From Aquila chrysaetos chrysaetos (lineage: Eukaryota; Chordata; Aves; Accipitriformes; Accipitridae): a DNA stretch of 64,000 nt. The translations under genes and the position numbers were made by a program. Location: NCBI RefSeq assembly GCF_900496995.4, contig NW_024470381.1:434001-498000 (forward strand). Direction: 5' to 3'. Positions 1 through 13,000 of the stretch are shown here, piece after piece (the first letter of the stretch is position 1; each line of letters starts with the position of its first letter). The notes below the pieces were generated by a model. It saw nothing but the letters and a program-made list of their open reading frames with translations. It was not told where the DNA came from and made no database searches.

Positions 1-878
1 ATCGGGGATCGATGGGTATCCCCGAGAAATCCTCGGTGCCGGCAGGAACCGATCGGTCTCCGACTCCTCCGGTCTCTCTCAGCGAGGTCCCATCTGGGTC
101 GCCAAAAACTGTTACCGAAAAGCTCGGAATGAAGAACTTATCAACACCAATTTAGTGTAGATAAGCAGACACTTCTTTATTGACGGCCGGGTGCGCGGGC
201 GAGTCCTCTCACGAACCACGCACACCTGTCACCAAAACAATACACCTTATATTAAGACTTATCGATACATATTCATTAGATTTCCAAGAAAAGTTATACA
301 TATTCATTAGATTTTTGGGAAATCATTAGCATATGTGAATATCTTTTACGCAGGCGTAGTGAAGGTCTCTCCGAGGCGTGGTAGGTCTTGGAGGCGGGTA
401 GCTTTTGACCAGGAGGTGTGTTTTGGTATTATAATGAAGCAAAGTTCGTCTAGAGTTTATGATTTCTTCATCGATGTTATGGCAACAGGTGCAATCCATC
501 CTTTTTGACAGTAGCTATGCAGTTATCTCTAACGGCTCTAGCCAGGGACCTTCCAGGAGCCTTGTACTGCACATTCTATCTTTGGGGATCGGCCCCGCTG
601 CGTTCCAAACAGGCCGTTGTCAGGTAACGTACTGACAACTCTTACACCACCCCGTTGTCAGGTATTTCTTTATCCTGTTCTCTAAGTTCTAAATGTTCCT
701 ACTAGATGATTTTAGCCAATTTCTCTGGCCTTGATACGGGGCTATACAGGGGATTTCACAGCAGACACTGGTTGGTGGTTAAATATATAAAATACAACAT
801 ACATATGATTTTGCTAAAATATTAAAACTAAATATGATTAATTCTAACTAATAACAAATTAATGACAAATCAGTAACA
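1..878 (-). mobile_element. Edge of an endogenous retrovirus: 5' LTR plus start of body
   Basis: An LTR lies at 110-878 (769 bp) with matching inverted ends, TGTTAC at the left and GTAACA at the right. It reads on the minus strand: an AATAAA polyadenylation signal (plus-strand TTTATT near 175) and a TATA-like run near 245 are in the expected order. Next to it, at 87-104, the minus strand reads TGGCGACCCAGATGGGAC, the form of a tRNA primer-binding site, 5 bases from the LTR end. The body therefore extends off the left edge and only about 109 bases of it are seen here. I infer a gammaretrovirus-like (class I) family from the layout only. It is a fossil; nothing coding is visible in this part. 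Confidence 0.75.
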
Positions 879-884
879 GACTGA

Positions 885-1190
885 GGGGACATCAAACTGG
901 GGGGGGCTGAACTGGGACTGGAGGGGGCTGAACTGGGACCGGGGGACCCCAAACAGGGACTGGGGGGGGCTGAACTGGGACCAGGGGACCCTAAAATGAG
1001 ACTGGGAGGGCTGAACTGGGCCTGGGGGGGACCCCAAACTGGGACCGGGGGGCTGAACCGGGTCCAGGGGACCCCAAACCAGGACCGGGGGACCCCAAAC
1101 AGGGACTGGGAGAGCTGGACTGGGACCGGGGGACCCCAAACTGGGTCTGGGGGGGCTGAACCAGGACCCAGGGACCCAACCAGGGTGGGC
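885..1190. repeat. G-rich minisatellite
   Basis: Degenerate tandem units of roughly 20-40 bases built on GGGGGCTGAACTGGGACCGG and GGGGACCCCAAACTGGGAC. The long open frames across it on both strands are a by-product of the repeat and show no protein family. Confidence 0.8.
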
Positions 1191-1739
1191 TGGACCATGG
1201 GCACCCCAAACTGGAACCAGTGGGAAACCCCAAATTGGACATGGGAGGCACCAGGGGTGGCTCAGGCAACACTGGGGGTCCCCAACCCGGCCCTGGCAGC
1301 CCCCCCCCCCCGGGTGCGACCCCCCCCCTCCAGGGCCAGGGGTGTCCAGCCCCTTGCAAAGGGGTGGGAGAGGAACTGGGGTGCGGGGGGACCCCGACTT
1401 CGGGGCCCTTCTTCCTCCGTGTCTCATACCGAAAGGGGAAGGGGCCGGAGGGAGCAGCGGCCCCCCCGCCCCAGGCCGGATCCAGCCCGCCTGCCGGGAC
1501 TTTCAGCCCAGTTATTTTTACCCCCAGCCCCCCCGAGGGGACCCAGCACCCTGGGGGGACCCCTTACCCCCCCCATCAATAGGGGACCCCCCCCTCGAGG
1601 AGGGGGGTGAGTGGGGGTCCCCCTGGGGGGGGGCCCCAGGGCTGGGGGGACCCTCGTTTGGGGTGTGGGGAGTTTGCACGGGCTCAGCCCTCTGCATGGG
1701 CAGGGGGGGTCCCCCCGAGCCCCCCACAATGCCCCAGTG

Positions 1740-1965
1740 ATGCCCATGTGCAACAGCAACATGCCCCATGCGAGACTTGCACACCCCATGCAACACCAAC
1801 ACACCCTGTGCAAGGCTAGTGTGCCCCATGCAAGACCCATGCACCCTGTGCAACACCGACACGCCCCATGTGAAGCTAATACACCTCGTGCAAGCCTTGC
1901 ACGCCCTGTGCCATGCCAGCACTCCCCATGCGACACTGACAGGCCCCATGTGATGCCACTGGCCT
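1740..1965. repeat. Minisatellite rich in CCCATGCAA/TGCAC
   Basis: Tandem units of about 24-30 bases alternate CCCATGCAAG with CTTGCACACC and CCTGTGCAACACC. No gene is supported here. Confidence 0.75.
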
Positions 1966-2929
1966 TGTGCGAGACCACGGCACCAGGGCTTGCACCAACA
2001 TCAGCGCGTTCCTGCACCAGAGGAATTTCCTGCCATCCCCAAGTTGCTGCTTTGGGCTGGTGGCATCGTGGGGCCCCCCCTCCCCCCATGCTGGGGTGTA
2101 GATCCGGGGGGGCCCCCAGCTGCACCCCGTGGCCAGGCAGCACCCACCCCCAGCACCCAGTTTGCACCCCCCCAGTGGGGGACATGGGGCTGGGATAGGG
2201 ATGGTGCTGGGGACACACAGCTGGGGATGGGGACAGGGGTGGGGGTACAGGATGGGCATGTGGGGTGAGGACCTGGGGTTGGGACAGGGGATGGGGACAG
2301 GACTGGGGATACAGGGCGGGAGCCAGGGTGGGGACCCGGGGTAGGGACAGGGCTGGCCCACGGGCTGAGTCAGAGTCCCCCCAGACTGCTGCAGCGGCCG
2401 CCCCAGGGCTGGGGGGGTCCCAGAGCCCCCTAGGGTGTCCCCCTCCACCCTGCCGCTGAGCGTTACGTCACTGTTGCCCCCCCCCCCCCCCGCTGGGAAC
2501 TGGCTGTGCTCCCGGTGACGCCGCGGGCCCTGCTGGCCAGCGGGGCCAGATCCGGGGGCGGCCATCCTCCCCCCCACAGTCACTGCGGCCACCCAGGATG
2601 GGGACAGGGATGAGGACGGGTGCGCCGGGAGTTCGGGGTGCACGAGCGACTCCCCCCTGGACCCCAGCCCTGCACCTGCACCCACCCTCCTGCCCCACCA
2701 AGGATCCACAGCTGCAGGTGCTGTGGGGTGCCACGAGGGCTGTGGGGTTTCCCCAGGCACCCATCCGGCAGCGGTTACGGCCGGGTGCGGCGCAGGGAGC
2801 GGTGACGGCAGCCTTGGCGCGGCACGGGCTGACATCAGGCCGCCGGCGCGCGCCAGCCCAGCTGCGGCGAGGCCGAGAGGGGCCATGTGGCCCTGCAGCC
2901 ATCTGGGATGACCAGGCCAGACCGCTGTG
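1966..2929. other. GC-rich stretch without a recognised gene
   Basis: No splice-consistent coding exon was found. A CRE-like TTACGTCA lies near 2463, followed by CpG-rich sequence around 2500-2880, so this could be a promoter-type island for the P450 at 4078. That is weak inference. Confidence 0.35.
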
Positions 2930-3130
2930 CAGTGCCATGCCGCATTGTGCTGCACTGTGATACGCCGTGCCATGCTGCACCGTGCTGTGCTGTGCCATGC
3001 AATGCTGTGTGGTGCCACGCCATGCCATGCTCCACTGTGATATGCCGTGCTGCGCCGTGCAATGCTGTGCAGTGCCATGCTGTGCCACGCCATGCTGTGC
3101 CGCGCCATGCCGTGCCGTGCCGTGCCCTGA
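2930..3130. repeat. TGCCATGC/GTGCTG short tandem repeat
   Basis: A 200-base run of 5-10 base units (GCCATGC, GCCGTGC, GCTGTGC). Overlapping frames read as His/Ala/Arg/Thr-rich or Cys-rich peptides, which are repeat artefacts. Confidence 0.85.
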
Positions 3131-4077
3131 GCTGGCTGGGCAGCACCGAGCTGTTCCCGGGGGGTGTTAAGGGAGGTGGGCACCGGGGGGGGCACTGATC
3201 CTTGTCCCTGTGTCCCCTCCCCGGTGCCGCTCCTGTCCCCTCTGGGCTCTGCCCAACCCTGCAGCCCCTGGAGGGTGCAGGGGGGGGGATGCACCCCCAC
3301 AGCCCCCTGTGCCCCTTTTCTAGTGCCCCATGGGTGGCACGGGGGGGTCCAGGACCCCGAGCATCATCTTGGGGGGATGCAGGGGGTGGGGGGGACAGGA
3401 CCCTGGCACTGCACCTGCCCCCCATATCCCATCAGGGTACAAAGCCATGCGCTGAGCGTGCAAAGCCGTGCAAAGCCCTGAGCCGAGCCCAAGCCCCAGA
3501 GGGTCGGATCCAGCATTGAGGCTGTGCAGAGGGGTTGCCAACGGCTCATGGTCTGCCAGGTCTTCGTCCTCCTCCTCGGCTCCGGTCTCCTCTCCCCATC
3601 TCAGCTTTGGGACGGAGGGCTCAGAGCTGTCCCCCCAAGGGCTCGGGGTCCTCCCCCGGCTCTGGCCGGTGGGTCCAAAGCCTGCAGGACCCCCGGTGCT
3701 CCGGCCAGGCAAAACCTGTACCCGGAGCCAGGAGAAACCACCGGCACCTCGCCGGTGGCTGGCAAGGACACCGCGTGCCTGGTGAGGGCACATGGTTTGC
3801 AAGCAAAGGGACGGGGATTGCAACCGGCGAAGGGACAGCTGAGGGTGCTCAGGGTGCCGGTGGCTGCTGGCACCCAGCGCAGCGTGGGGAGGGCAGGGTC
3901 CCCTTTGCTCCCCCTGGCCCGGCTCCAGGTCCCCGACACACATGGTGAGCAGGTTGCCTTCTCAAAAGCGTCCCCAAAGGTCATCGACTGTCCGGTAGCC
4001 CCGGCCGCGCTGCCGCGACCTCGCCAGTGCCGGCAGACTTTGGTCCTCGCTTGCCTCTGAACCAGGCACCAGCAGCC
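3131..4077. other. Upstream flank of the CYP2 gene, nothing else recognised
   Basis: GC-rich sequence without an identifiable exon. EGLN2, which flanks the CYP2 cluster in mammals, was looked for here and not seen. No clear TATA box precedes the ATG at 4078. Confidence 0.4.
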
Positions 4078-7000
4078 ATGGAGCCGGTGGGCACCGTCAC
4101 CACCATCCTCCTTATCCTGGTGGTCATGGCCCTCGTGGCCAGGTGGAAAAAGGAATGGCGGAGCCAAAATTACCCGCCGGGGCCGCTGGCGCTGCCGGTC
4201 ATCGGGAACCTGCTGCAGCTCAGGGCTGCCGACACCTGCAAGACCTTCCGCAAGGTGAGTGGGGGGCCAAAACCCCCAGGGTGCCGATACCGAGCCCCTG
4301 GCATGCTGATGTTGAGCACCCCAGGGTGCCGATGCCGAGACCCCCGGGGTGCCATGACCCACACCGGGGTGGGGGGTTGTCGCTTTGTGCCTGTCGTGGT
4401 TTAACCCCAGGCAGCAACTAAGCACCACGCAGCCGCTCACTCACTCCCCCCCACCCAGTGGGATGGGGGAGAAAATCGGGAAAAAGAAGCAAAACCCACG
4501 GGTTGAGATAAGAACAGTTTAATAGAACAGAAAAGAAGAAACGAATAATGATAATGATAACACTAATAAAATGACAACAGCAATAATGAAAGGATGGGAA
4601 TGTACAAATGATGCGCAGTGCAATTGCTCACCACCCGCCGCCCGGCACCCAGCTAGTCCCCCAGCAGCGATTCCCCGCCCCCACTTCCCAGTTCCTATAC
4701 TAGATGGGACGTCCCATGGTATGGAATACCCCGTTGGCCAGTTTGGGTCAGGTGCCCTGGCTGTGTCCTGTGCCAACTTCTTGTGCCCCTCCAGCTTTCT
4801 CGCTGGCTGGGCATGAGAAGCTGAAAAATCCTTGACTTCAGACTAAACACTACTTAGCAACAACTGAAAACATCAGTGTTATCAACATTCTTCTCATACT
4901 GAACTCAAAACATAGCCCTGTACCAGCTACTAGGAAGACAATTAACTCTATCCCAGCTGAAACCAGGACAGTATCCACCCCTTATTCTATACCATTGACG
5001 TCATGCTCAGTTCCCATACCTTCAGTTACATCCTGGTCAATCATCATCAGCTTTTCCATCCCTTTGAGACATATGAACAATGATATATATATATATATAC
5101 ACACACACATATATATATATGTATATATGTATACACACACAGAGATATCATTCCTTTAGTTTATGGGTTATGTTCATTAAATGTTTGTTGAGTTCATTTA
5201 GTTCCCGACTCTGGGCTCCATCTGTCATACCAGCCTTTCTGGGCAGGAGGGATGGTGCAAAGTCCTCTCAGTCGGTAGAGCAGAATTGGGCTTCAGTGCG
5301 GTGTGACGAGCAGGTGACATTGGTCGCAGCAGGAGGATGGTGTGCACCGTTGGATTGTTGCATGCCGGAGTCAGTTCTGGTTCCATCACTACTGCGCTTT
5401 GCTCAGTTTTATCACAGTTCTTTCTTGCTTGATCTAAGTGATTCTTACTATAGTACTATGGATATAGCATATAACAATTACAGTAATGATAACATACAGT
5501 AGCAGGGTTATATAGCAACTAATATCATACAGGTTAATTCGGGCTATTCTCACCTAAAATTAAATCCCCTTGAGGCACGCATCGGACTTCCCCATCTTTT
5601 CGCATCACCCACCAAGTGCACCCAGGCCCTTGAGCAAAAGCAATCCCACGAATGGGTTTACCTTTGCCTGAGGCAGGAGTAACCCAGACTGTCTTCCCCA
5701 ACATATTTTTTTATGTGCACTACAGGGACTTTATCCCCTTCTACAGTACGTAAAAATTCTGACTGGGCAGGGCCACCCCGATTGGCAGATCCTCTGGTGT
5801 TGACTAACCAGGTGGCTTTTGCTAAATGTGTATCCCAATGTTTGAAAGTTCCACCCCCCATTGCTCTCAATGTAGTCTTTAACAGTCCATTGTACCGCTC
5901 AATTCTCCCAGAGGCTGGTGCATGATAGGGGATGTGATACACCCACTCAATGCCACGCTCTTTGGCCCAGGTGTCTATGAGGTTGTTTCGGAAATGAGTC
6001 CCGTTGTCTGACTCAATTCTCTCTGGGGTGCCATGTCGCCACAAGACCTGCTTTTCAAGGCCCAGGATAGCGTTCCGGGCGGTGGCATGGGGTACTGAAT
6101 ATGTTTCCAGCCACCCGGTGGTTGCTTCCACCATTGTGAGCACATAGCGCTTGCCTTGGCGAGTTTGTGGGAGTGTGATATAGTCAATCTGCCAGGCTTC
6201 CCCATATTTATATTTCAGCCATCGCCCTCCATACCACAGGGGCTTTAACCGCTTGGCTTGCTTAATTGCAGCACATGTTTCACATTCATGGATAACCTGT
6301 GCGATAGTGTCCATGGTCAAGTCCACCCCTCGGTCACGAGCCCATCTATATGTTGCATCTCTTCCCTGATGGCCTGAAGCATCATGGGCCCACCAAGACA
6401 TAAATAGCTCACCCCTATGTTGCCAGTCCAGGTCCACCTGAGCCACTTCAATCTTGGCAGTCTGATCCACCTGTTGGGTATTTTGATGTTCTTCAGTGGC
6501 CCGACTCTTGGGTACATGAGCATCTACGTGGCGTACTTTTACCACTAGCTTCTCTATCCGAACAGCAATATCTTGCCACAGTGCGGCAGCCCAGATGAGT
6601 TTACCTCTGTGCTGCCAATTGCTCTTCTTCCATTGCTGTAACCACCCCCACAGGGCATTTGCCACCATCCATGAGTCAGCATAGAGATAGAGCACTGGCC
6701 ATTTCTCTCTTTCAGCAATGTCTAACGCTAGCTGGATGGCTTTCACCTCTGCAAACTGACTCGATTCACCTTCTCCTTCAGCAGTTTCTGCGACTAGTCG
6801 TGTAGGACTCCATACAGCAGCCTTCCACCTCCGATGTTTTCCCACAATGCGACAGGACCCATCAGTGAACAGAGCATATTGCCTCTCATTTTCTGGCAGT
6901 TTATTATACAGTGGGGCCTCTTCAGCCCGTGTCACCTCCTCCTCTGGCGACATTCCAAAATTTTTGCCTTCTGGCCAGTCCATGATCACTTCCACAATTC

Positions 7001-10000
7001 CTGGGCGACTGGGGTTTCCTATGCGAGCCCGTTGTGTGATCAGTGCAATCCACTTACTCCACGTGGCATCAGTCGCGTGATGTGTAGAGGAGACCCTCCC
7101 TTTGAACATCCAGCCCAGCACTGGCAGTCGGGGTGCTAAGAGGAGCTGTGTTTCAGTACCAACCACTTCTGAGGCGGCTCGAACTCCTTCATATGCTGCC
7201 AATATCTCTTTTTCAGTTGGAGTATAGCGAGCCTCGGATCCTCTGTATCCCCGACTCCAAAACCCCAGGGGTCGGTCTCAGGTCTCCCCCGGTGCTTTCT
7301 GCCAGAGGCTCCAGGTAGGGCCATTCTCCCCGGCTGCAGTGTAGAGCACATTTATAACATCTTGTCCTGCCCGGACTGGCCCAAGAGCTACTGCATGAAC
7401 AATCTCCCGCTTAATTTGTTCAAAAGCTTGTCGTTGCTCAGGCCCCCATTTAAAATCATTCTTCTTCCGGGTCACTTCATAGAGAGGGCTTACAATCAGA
7501 CTGTAATTTGGAATATGCATTCTCCAAAAACCCACAACACCTAAGAAAGCCTGTGTTTCCTTTTTATTAGTCGGTGGGGACATAGCTGCTATTTTGTTGA
7601 TCACATCCATAGGGATCTGACGACGCCCGTCTTGCCATTTTACTCCTAAGAACTGGATCTCCTGTGCAGGTCCCTTGACCTTACTTTCTTTTATGGCAAA
7701 ACCGGCTTTCAGAAGGATTTGGATTATTTTCTTCCCTTTCTCAAAGGCTTCTTCTGCCGTGTTGCCCCATACGATGATGTCATCAATGTATTGCAGGTGT
7801 TCCGGAGCTTCAACCTTTTTCCAGTGCAGCCTGGATTAGTCCATGGCAAATGGTGGGGCTGTGTTTCCACCCCTGGGGCACATCGATTCCAAGTGTACTG
7901 GACGCCCCTCCAAGTAAAGGCAAATTGTGGACGACACTCTGCTGCCAGAGGGATTGAGAAAAACACATTAGCAATGTCAATTGTGGCATACCACTTGGCT
8001 GCCTTGGACTCTAGTTCGTATTGAAGTTCTAGCATATCTGGAACGGCAGCACTCAGCGGTGGCGTGACTTCATTCAGCCCACGATAGTCAACTGTTAGTC
8101 TCCGCTCCCCATTAGACTTTCGCACTGGCCATATGGGACTGTTAAAGGGTGAGCGAGTTTTGCTGATCACTCCTTGGCTCTCCGGTTGGCGAATCAACTT
8201 GTGGATGGGAATCAGAGAGTCTCGGTTGGTGCGATATTGCCGCCGGTGCACCGTCGTGGTAGCAATTGGCACTTGTTGTTCTTCAACCCTCAGCAACCCC
8301 ACAACCGAAGGGTCTTGAGAGAGACCAGGCAGGGTAGACAGCTGTTCAGTGCCCTCCGTCTCCGAGGCAGCTATACCAAAGGCCCATCGATACCCCTTCG
8401 GGTCCTGAAAATACCCTCTCCTGAGATAGTCTATGCCAAGGATACACGGAGCCTCCGGACCAGTCACAATGGGGTGTTTCTGCCATTCATTCCCAGTCAG
8501 GCTTACTTCAGCTTCCAATACAGTTAACTCTTGGGATCCCCCACTCACACCAGAAATACAGATGGGTTCTGCCCCTTTATAGCTTGATGGCATTAGAGTG
8601 CACTGTGAGCCGGTGTCTGCTAGAGCCTTATACTCCTGTGGGTCTAACGTGCCAGGCCATCGAATCCACACAGTCCAATAGACCCGGTTATCCCTTTCCT
8701 CCACCTGGCTGGAGGCAGGGCCCCTCTCATTCTGGCCAGAGTATCCGGTATTCACTTCTCGTAAAATTGGCTCAGAAGTCCCTTCAAGAGGATCAGAAAT
8801 AAGATCAGCCCTTCTACTCTGTTTGGAAACTGGAGCGGCATTTTTCCTAGTAGAATCCCCTTTTGTGGTGGTTTTTCCTCGCAGCTCGCGTACCCGTGCA
8901 TTTAGGACCGAGGTAGGTTTTCCATCCCATTTCCTCATGTCCTCTCCATGATCACATAGGTAAAACCACAGGGCACCTCGCGGTGTGTACCTTCTATATT
9001 CTCTCTCTCGGGCAGAGGAGCGCTCACTCCTAATAGCTGAGACATTGGTCCTTACAGGTGGGCAATAGGACGTATCCTCTTTGAATTGCTGGAAATCCTC
9101 GGACAGCTTCTCCACAGCCGAAATGCAGGCTTGTAGGGAGGAGGAGAGATTTTCTTTGTACTGCTGGAGTTGGCGAGCCACTTCATCCACTGTCGGTGCC
9201 TCTTCATCTTTCCAGGTCATTATTGCCAGTGAGTTGGCATAGGACGATGGTGCGCTCCGTACAAACTTCCGCCACATGGGTCGTGTGCATTGGACTTCGT
9301 CTGGATCTTTGGGTAATTGTGGGTTGTCCGGGTCATGATGAATCGTCTCTAGCACAGCTAATTCCCTCAGATATTGGATACCTTTTTCCATGGTGGTCCA
9401 CTTGCTTGATTGACATATAACATCTTCCTTAAAGGGGTACCTTTCCTTCACACTTGACAGGAGTCGCCTCCAGAGGCTGATGGCTTGTGTTCCTCTTCCA
9501 ATTGCCTTGTCAATGCCACCTTCCCTGGCAAGCGATCCCAGCTGCTTGGCTTCCCTACCTTCTAATTCCAAGCTATTAGCCCCATTGTCCCAGCATCGGA
9601 GGAGCCAGGTGATAATATGCTCACCTATACGGCGGCCAAAATCTTTTCGCATATCCCGCAGCTCACTCAAGGATAGGGACCGGGTTATTACCTCTGGTTC
9701 TGCCTCTTCCTCCTGTTCCCGTGATGACCCTGGTTCACCTTCATCCTTTGCTAAGCGAGCTGATTTTTTTGTATATTTCTTTTTCTGGACGGGGGCAACT
9801 GATACTGGTGCAGGTTGATCCGCTGGTTCAGTTGCAGTATCACTCGCCGGGTTTTGGATAACCGCAGCGTCTGTCGCCAAGGTTTGGGTAGCAGCAGTGC
9901 TCGTCGCTGGGGCTGGAGGGACCGCAGTGCCCGTTGCCAAGGTTTGGGTAGCCGCTGTGCTTGTCGCCGGGGCTGGAGGGGTCGCAGTGCCCATTGCTGA

Positions 10001-13000
10001 GATTTGGGTGACCGCAGTGCTCATCGTTTTGTTGTTAGATCCGGAGACCTTCTCTTCCCCTTGAGGGTGCTGAGTTGTGTCGAACAGGGCTCGATAGGCA
10101 TGGGCCAGGCCCCAGCACGTTGCAGTGATTTGTATCTCTCTGGAGCTGCCGGGGTGACAGCATACCTTTTCCAGATATTTTACTAGTTCTTCTGGATTCT
10201 GCACTTGTTCAGGGGTGAATTTCCAAAACATTGGAGGTGCCCACTTTTCTAGGTACTTGCCCATACTACCCCACACACCCTGCCACTCCTAATTATCCAG
10301 CCTCGGGGCAGACCTCTGGGTGATCTTCTTAAATAGTTGTTTAACCTTAAACAAGAGCTGAACCACATTCAGGAGCATGCTAATTCCCAGCAGTAGGGCT
10401 AGGGCCGTGCTGGTCTCAACATCCCAAGAGTATTCAAATTTTTCAAAATTCCCAAACACCATTGTAACTGGACTGAAGGAGAAAGGAGAGGGGAAGAGAG
10501 GTATCCCACCCATAGACTGGTTTTCCAAGGAGGAAAGGTAAATGGTATAATTATTAATAGTTTCCCACAGGTGGCTCCCGCAGTATAAAGGTGACAATGC
10601 TGAGTGCAAATACCGGATTAATCCCACAACTGATGACTTTATCATACCATAAACCAGTGTTATACAATACATCAAAGCGAAAACCTTAATCCACCTCCCA
10701 TGGATGATAAGCAGCAGAAGAGGGACTACATACAGCAAGCGAGGTGATACATAACAGAACTTTAAAAACCAGAGCAACAACTCTAAGAACACATAAATCA
10801 ACATAATGACCAGCGACTATTAGACCAATATAATGAATGCTTATAACAAATTTGTTTTAACAAGCTCTGGTCAGGTTTGTCGTTATCTCAAACCTTCGGG
10901 CCCCACGTTGGGCGTCAAAACGGACTGTCATGGTTTAACCCCAGGCAGCAACTAAGCACCACGCAGCCGCTCACTCACTCCCCCCCACCCAGTGGGATGG
11001 GGGAGAAAATTGGGAAAAGAAGTAAAACTCATGGATTGAGATAAGAACGGTTTAATAGAACAGAAACGAAGAAACTAATAATGATAATGATAACACTAAT
11101 AAAATGACAACAGCAATAATAAAAGGATGGGAATGTACAAATGATGCGCAGTGCAATTGCTCACCACCTGCCAATCGACACCCAGTTAGTCCCTGAGTGG
11201 TGATTCCCCCCACCCTCACTCCACCCAGTTCCTATACTAGATGTGACATCACACGGTATGGAATACCCCGTTGGCCAGTTTGGGTCAGGTGCCCTGGCTG
11301 TGTCCTGTGCCAACTTCTTGTGCCCCTCCAGCTTTCTCGCTGGCTGGGCATGAGAAGCTGAAAAATCCTTGACTTTAGTCTAAACGCTACTTAGCAACAA
11401 CTGCAAACATCAGTGTTATCAACATTCTTCTCATACTGAACTCAAAACATAGCCCTGTACCAGCTACTAGGAAGACAATTAACTCTATCCCAGCTGAAAC
11501 CAGGACAGTGCCGCAGCTGAGCAAGAAGTACGGCCCCATCTTCACCCTGCACTTCGGCTCGGAGCGGGCGGTGGTGGTCTTCGGCTACGAGGTGGTGCGG
11601 GAGGTTTTGCTGAACCGCGGGGATGAATTCACCGACCGGGGTCGGTTCCCGTTGACGGAAAAATACAGCAAGGATCTCGGCATCTTCATGAGCAATGGGG
11701 AGATGTGGGTGCAGACCCGGCGCTTCACCCTCACCACGCTGCGGGATTTTGGCATGGGCAAGAGGAGCGTGGAGGAGTGGGTCCAGGAGGAGATGGGGCT
11801 GCTGCTGCAGGAGCTGGCGCAGACCAAAGGTGGGCGGCGGAGTCGCGGTGGGATCGTGGTGGAGCCGGGGAGGGGGGGTCCGGCCCCGCCATCGTCACCA
11901 TCCCCGCCGCCGCAGGGCAGCCCTTCAACCCTGCCATGCTGCTGAGCGCAGCCGTGGGCAACACCATCTGCCGCATCCTCTTCGGCGAGCGCTTCGGCTA
12001 TGGCGATGAAGAGTACCGCCGCATCCTCCGGTGCCTTGCCGAAAATTTCCGCTTGGAGAGCTCCATTGCCGGGCAGGTGAGACGTTTTGGTGGGGGGGGG
12101 CCCTCCGGCCCTGGCCTTGCCAACACCGTGCCGACTCACCGGCACCGTACCACCTTGCCTCTCTGGCATCAATGCCACCTCTCCAGCACCGTGCCGCCTC
12201 ACTGGCACCGTGCCACCTGGCTTTTTCCCGGCAGCTCTACACCATCCTGCCCAGCTTGATGAACCACCTGCCCGGCCCCCACCAAACCTACTTCCAGAAC
12301 AATGCCTTCATCGAGGAATTTTTGGCCAGGAAAGTGGCGGAGCACGAGGCCACCCTGGATTCGGAGGCACCCCAGGATTTCGTGGATGCTTTCTTCTGCA
12401 GGATGGAGCAGGTGGGGCAAGGGGACCCCTGAGCATCATCTTGGTGGGGGACAGGACATGGGGTGCCATCCCGGGGGGGGAAACGATGTGGGGTTGGGGG
12501 GGGAGACAGGACCTTGGGATTTCATGGCCATGCCAGGATTTTGGGGATGCTTTCCTCTGCCGGCTGGAGTGGGGGGGGGGCAACCCCCTCCTCTTTCCTG
12601 TCTCCCCCCCCCCCCAAAAAAAAGCCAGAAGGGGAACCCCGAGACGGCTTTCAGACGGGACAACATGCACACGATGGCATTTGACATGTTCGTGTCCGGG
12701 ATGGAGAGCACCAGCATCACCCTCCGCTACTGCCTGATGCTGCTGCTGGAGCACCCCGAGGTGGCAGGTGGGGGGCACGGCCATGGGTGCTGGGGGGGGG
12801 GGGGGGGCCCGCACACACATGCCACCGACCTCCCCCCCCTCAAATGGCTTCCTCAGGGAAGGTGCAGGAGGAGATTGAGCGGGTGATGGGGAGGGAGCGG
12901 ACCCCCAGCCTGCAGGACCGGGGGGCGATGCCCTACACCGAAGCCGTCCTTCATGAGACGTTGCGGTTCCTCGACCTCGCCTTCATCCGGAGGAGGAAGT

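Larger units (their letters stand above)
4392..11507 (-). mobile_element. Full-length endogenous retrovirus, antisense in CYP2 intron 1
   Basis: A two-LTR provirus flanked by a perfect 5-base target duplication, GTGCC at 4387-4391 and 11508-11512. The 3' LTR is 4392-4970 and the 5' LTR 10926-11507. Next to the 5' LTR the minus strand reads TGACGCCCAACGTGGGGC, close to a lysine-tRNA primer site. In minus-strand order the body holds a short hydrophobic frame, a gag-like region (about 10.3-8.9 kb), an aspartic protease (ADTGS, near 8.6 kb), reverse transcriptase (about 8.2-7.3 kb), RNase H (FTDGS, about 6.9-6.5 kb) and integrase with an HHCC-type zinc region (about 6.4-5.7 kb). No env is recognised. 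It is broken, with roughly two or three disruptions. The LTRs differ at about 6% of sites by eye, suggesting an age of order 10-20 My. The 5-base duplication suggests an ERVL-like family and the primer site a class II one; I leave this open. Confidence 0.9.

Noticed and set aside
848-2218. Long overlapping open frames rich in Pro, Gly, Ser and Trp on both strands
   Set aside because: They follow tandem G/C-rich repeats, have no family resemblance and no splice context.
2835-3300. Frames rich in His, Ala, Arg and Thr that look like a repetitive protein
   Set aside because: They are translations of the TGCCATGC short repeat; the opposite strand and other frames are equally open.
3131-4077. Possible EGLN2 exons beside the CYP2 gene
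   Set aside because: No prolyl-hydroxylase motif (HxD...H) was found in any frame.
4519-4816. About 85-residue frames that recur at 4519, 16772 and 53686
   Set aside because: They lie inside LTR copies and recur only because the LTR family recurs; no domain is visible.
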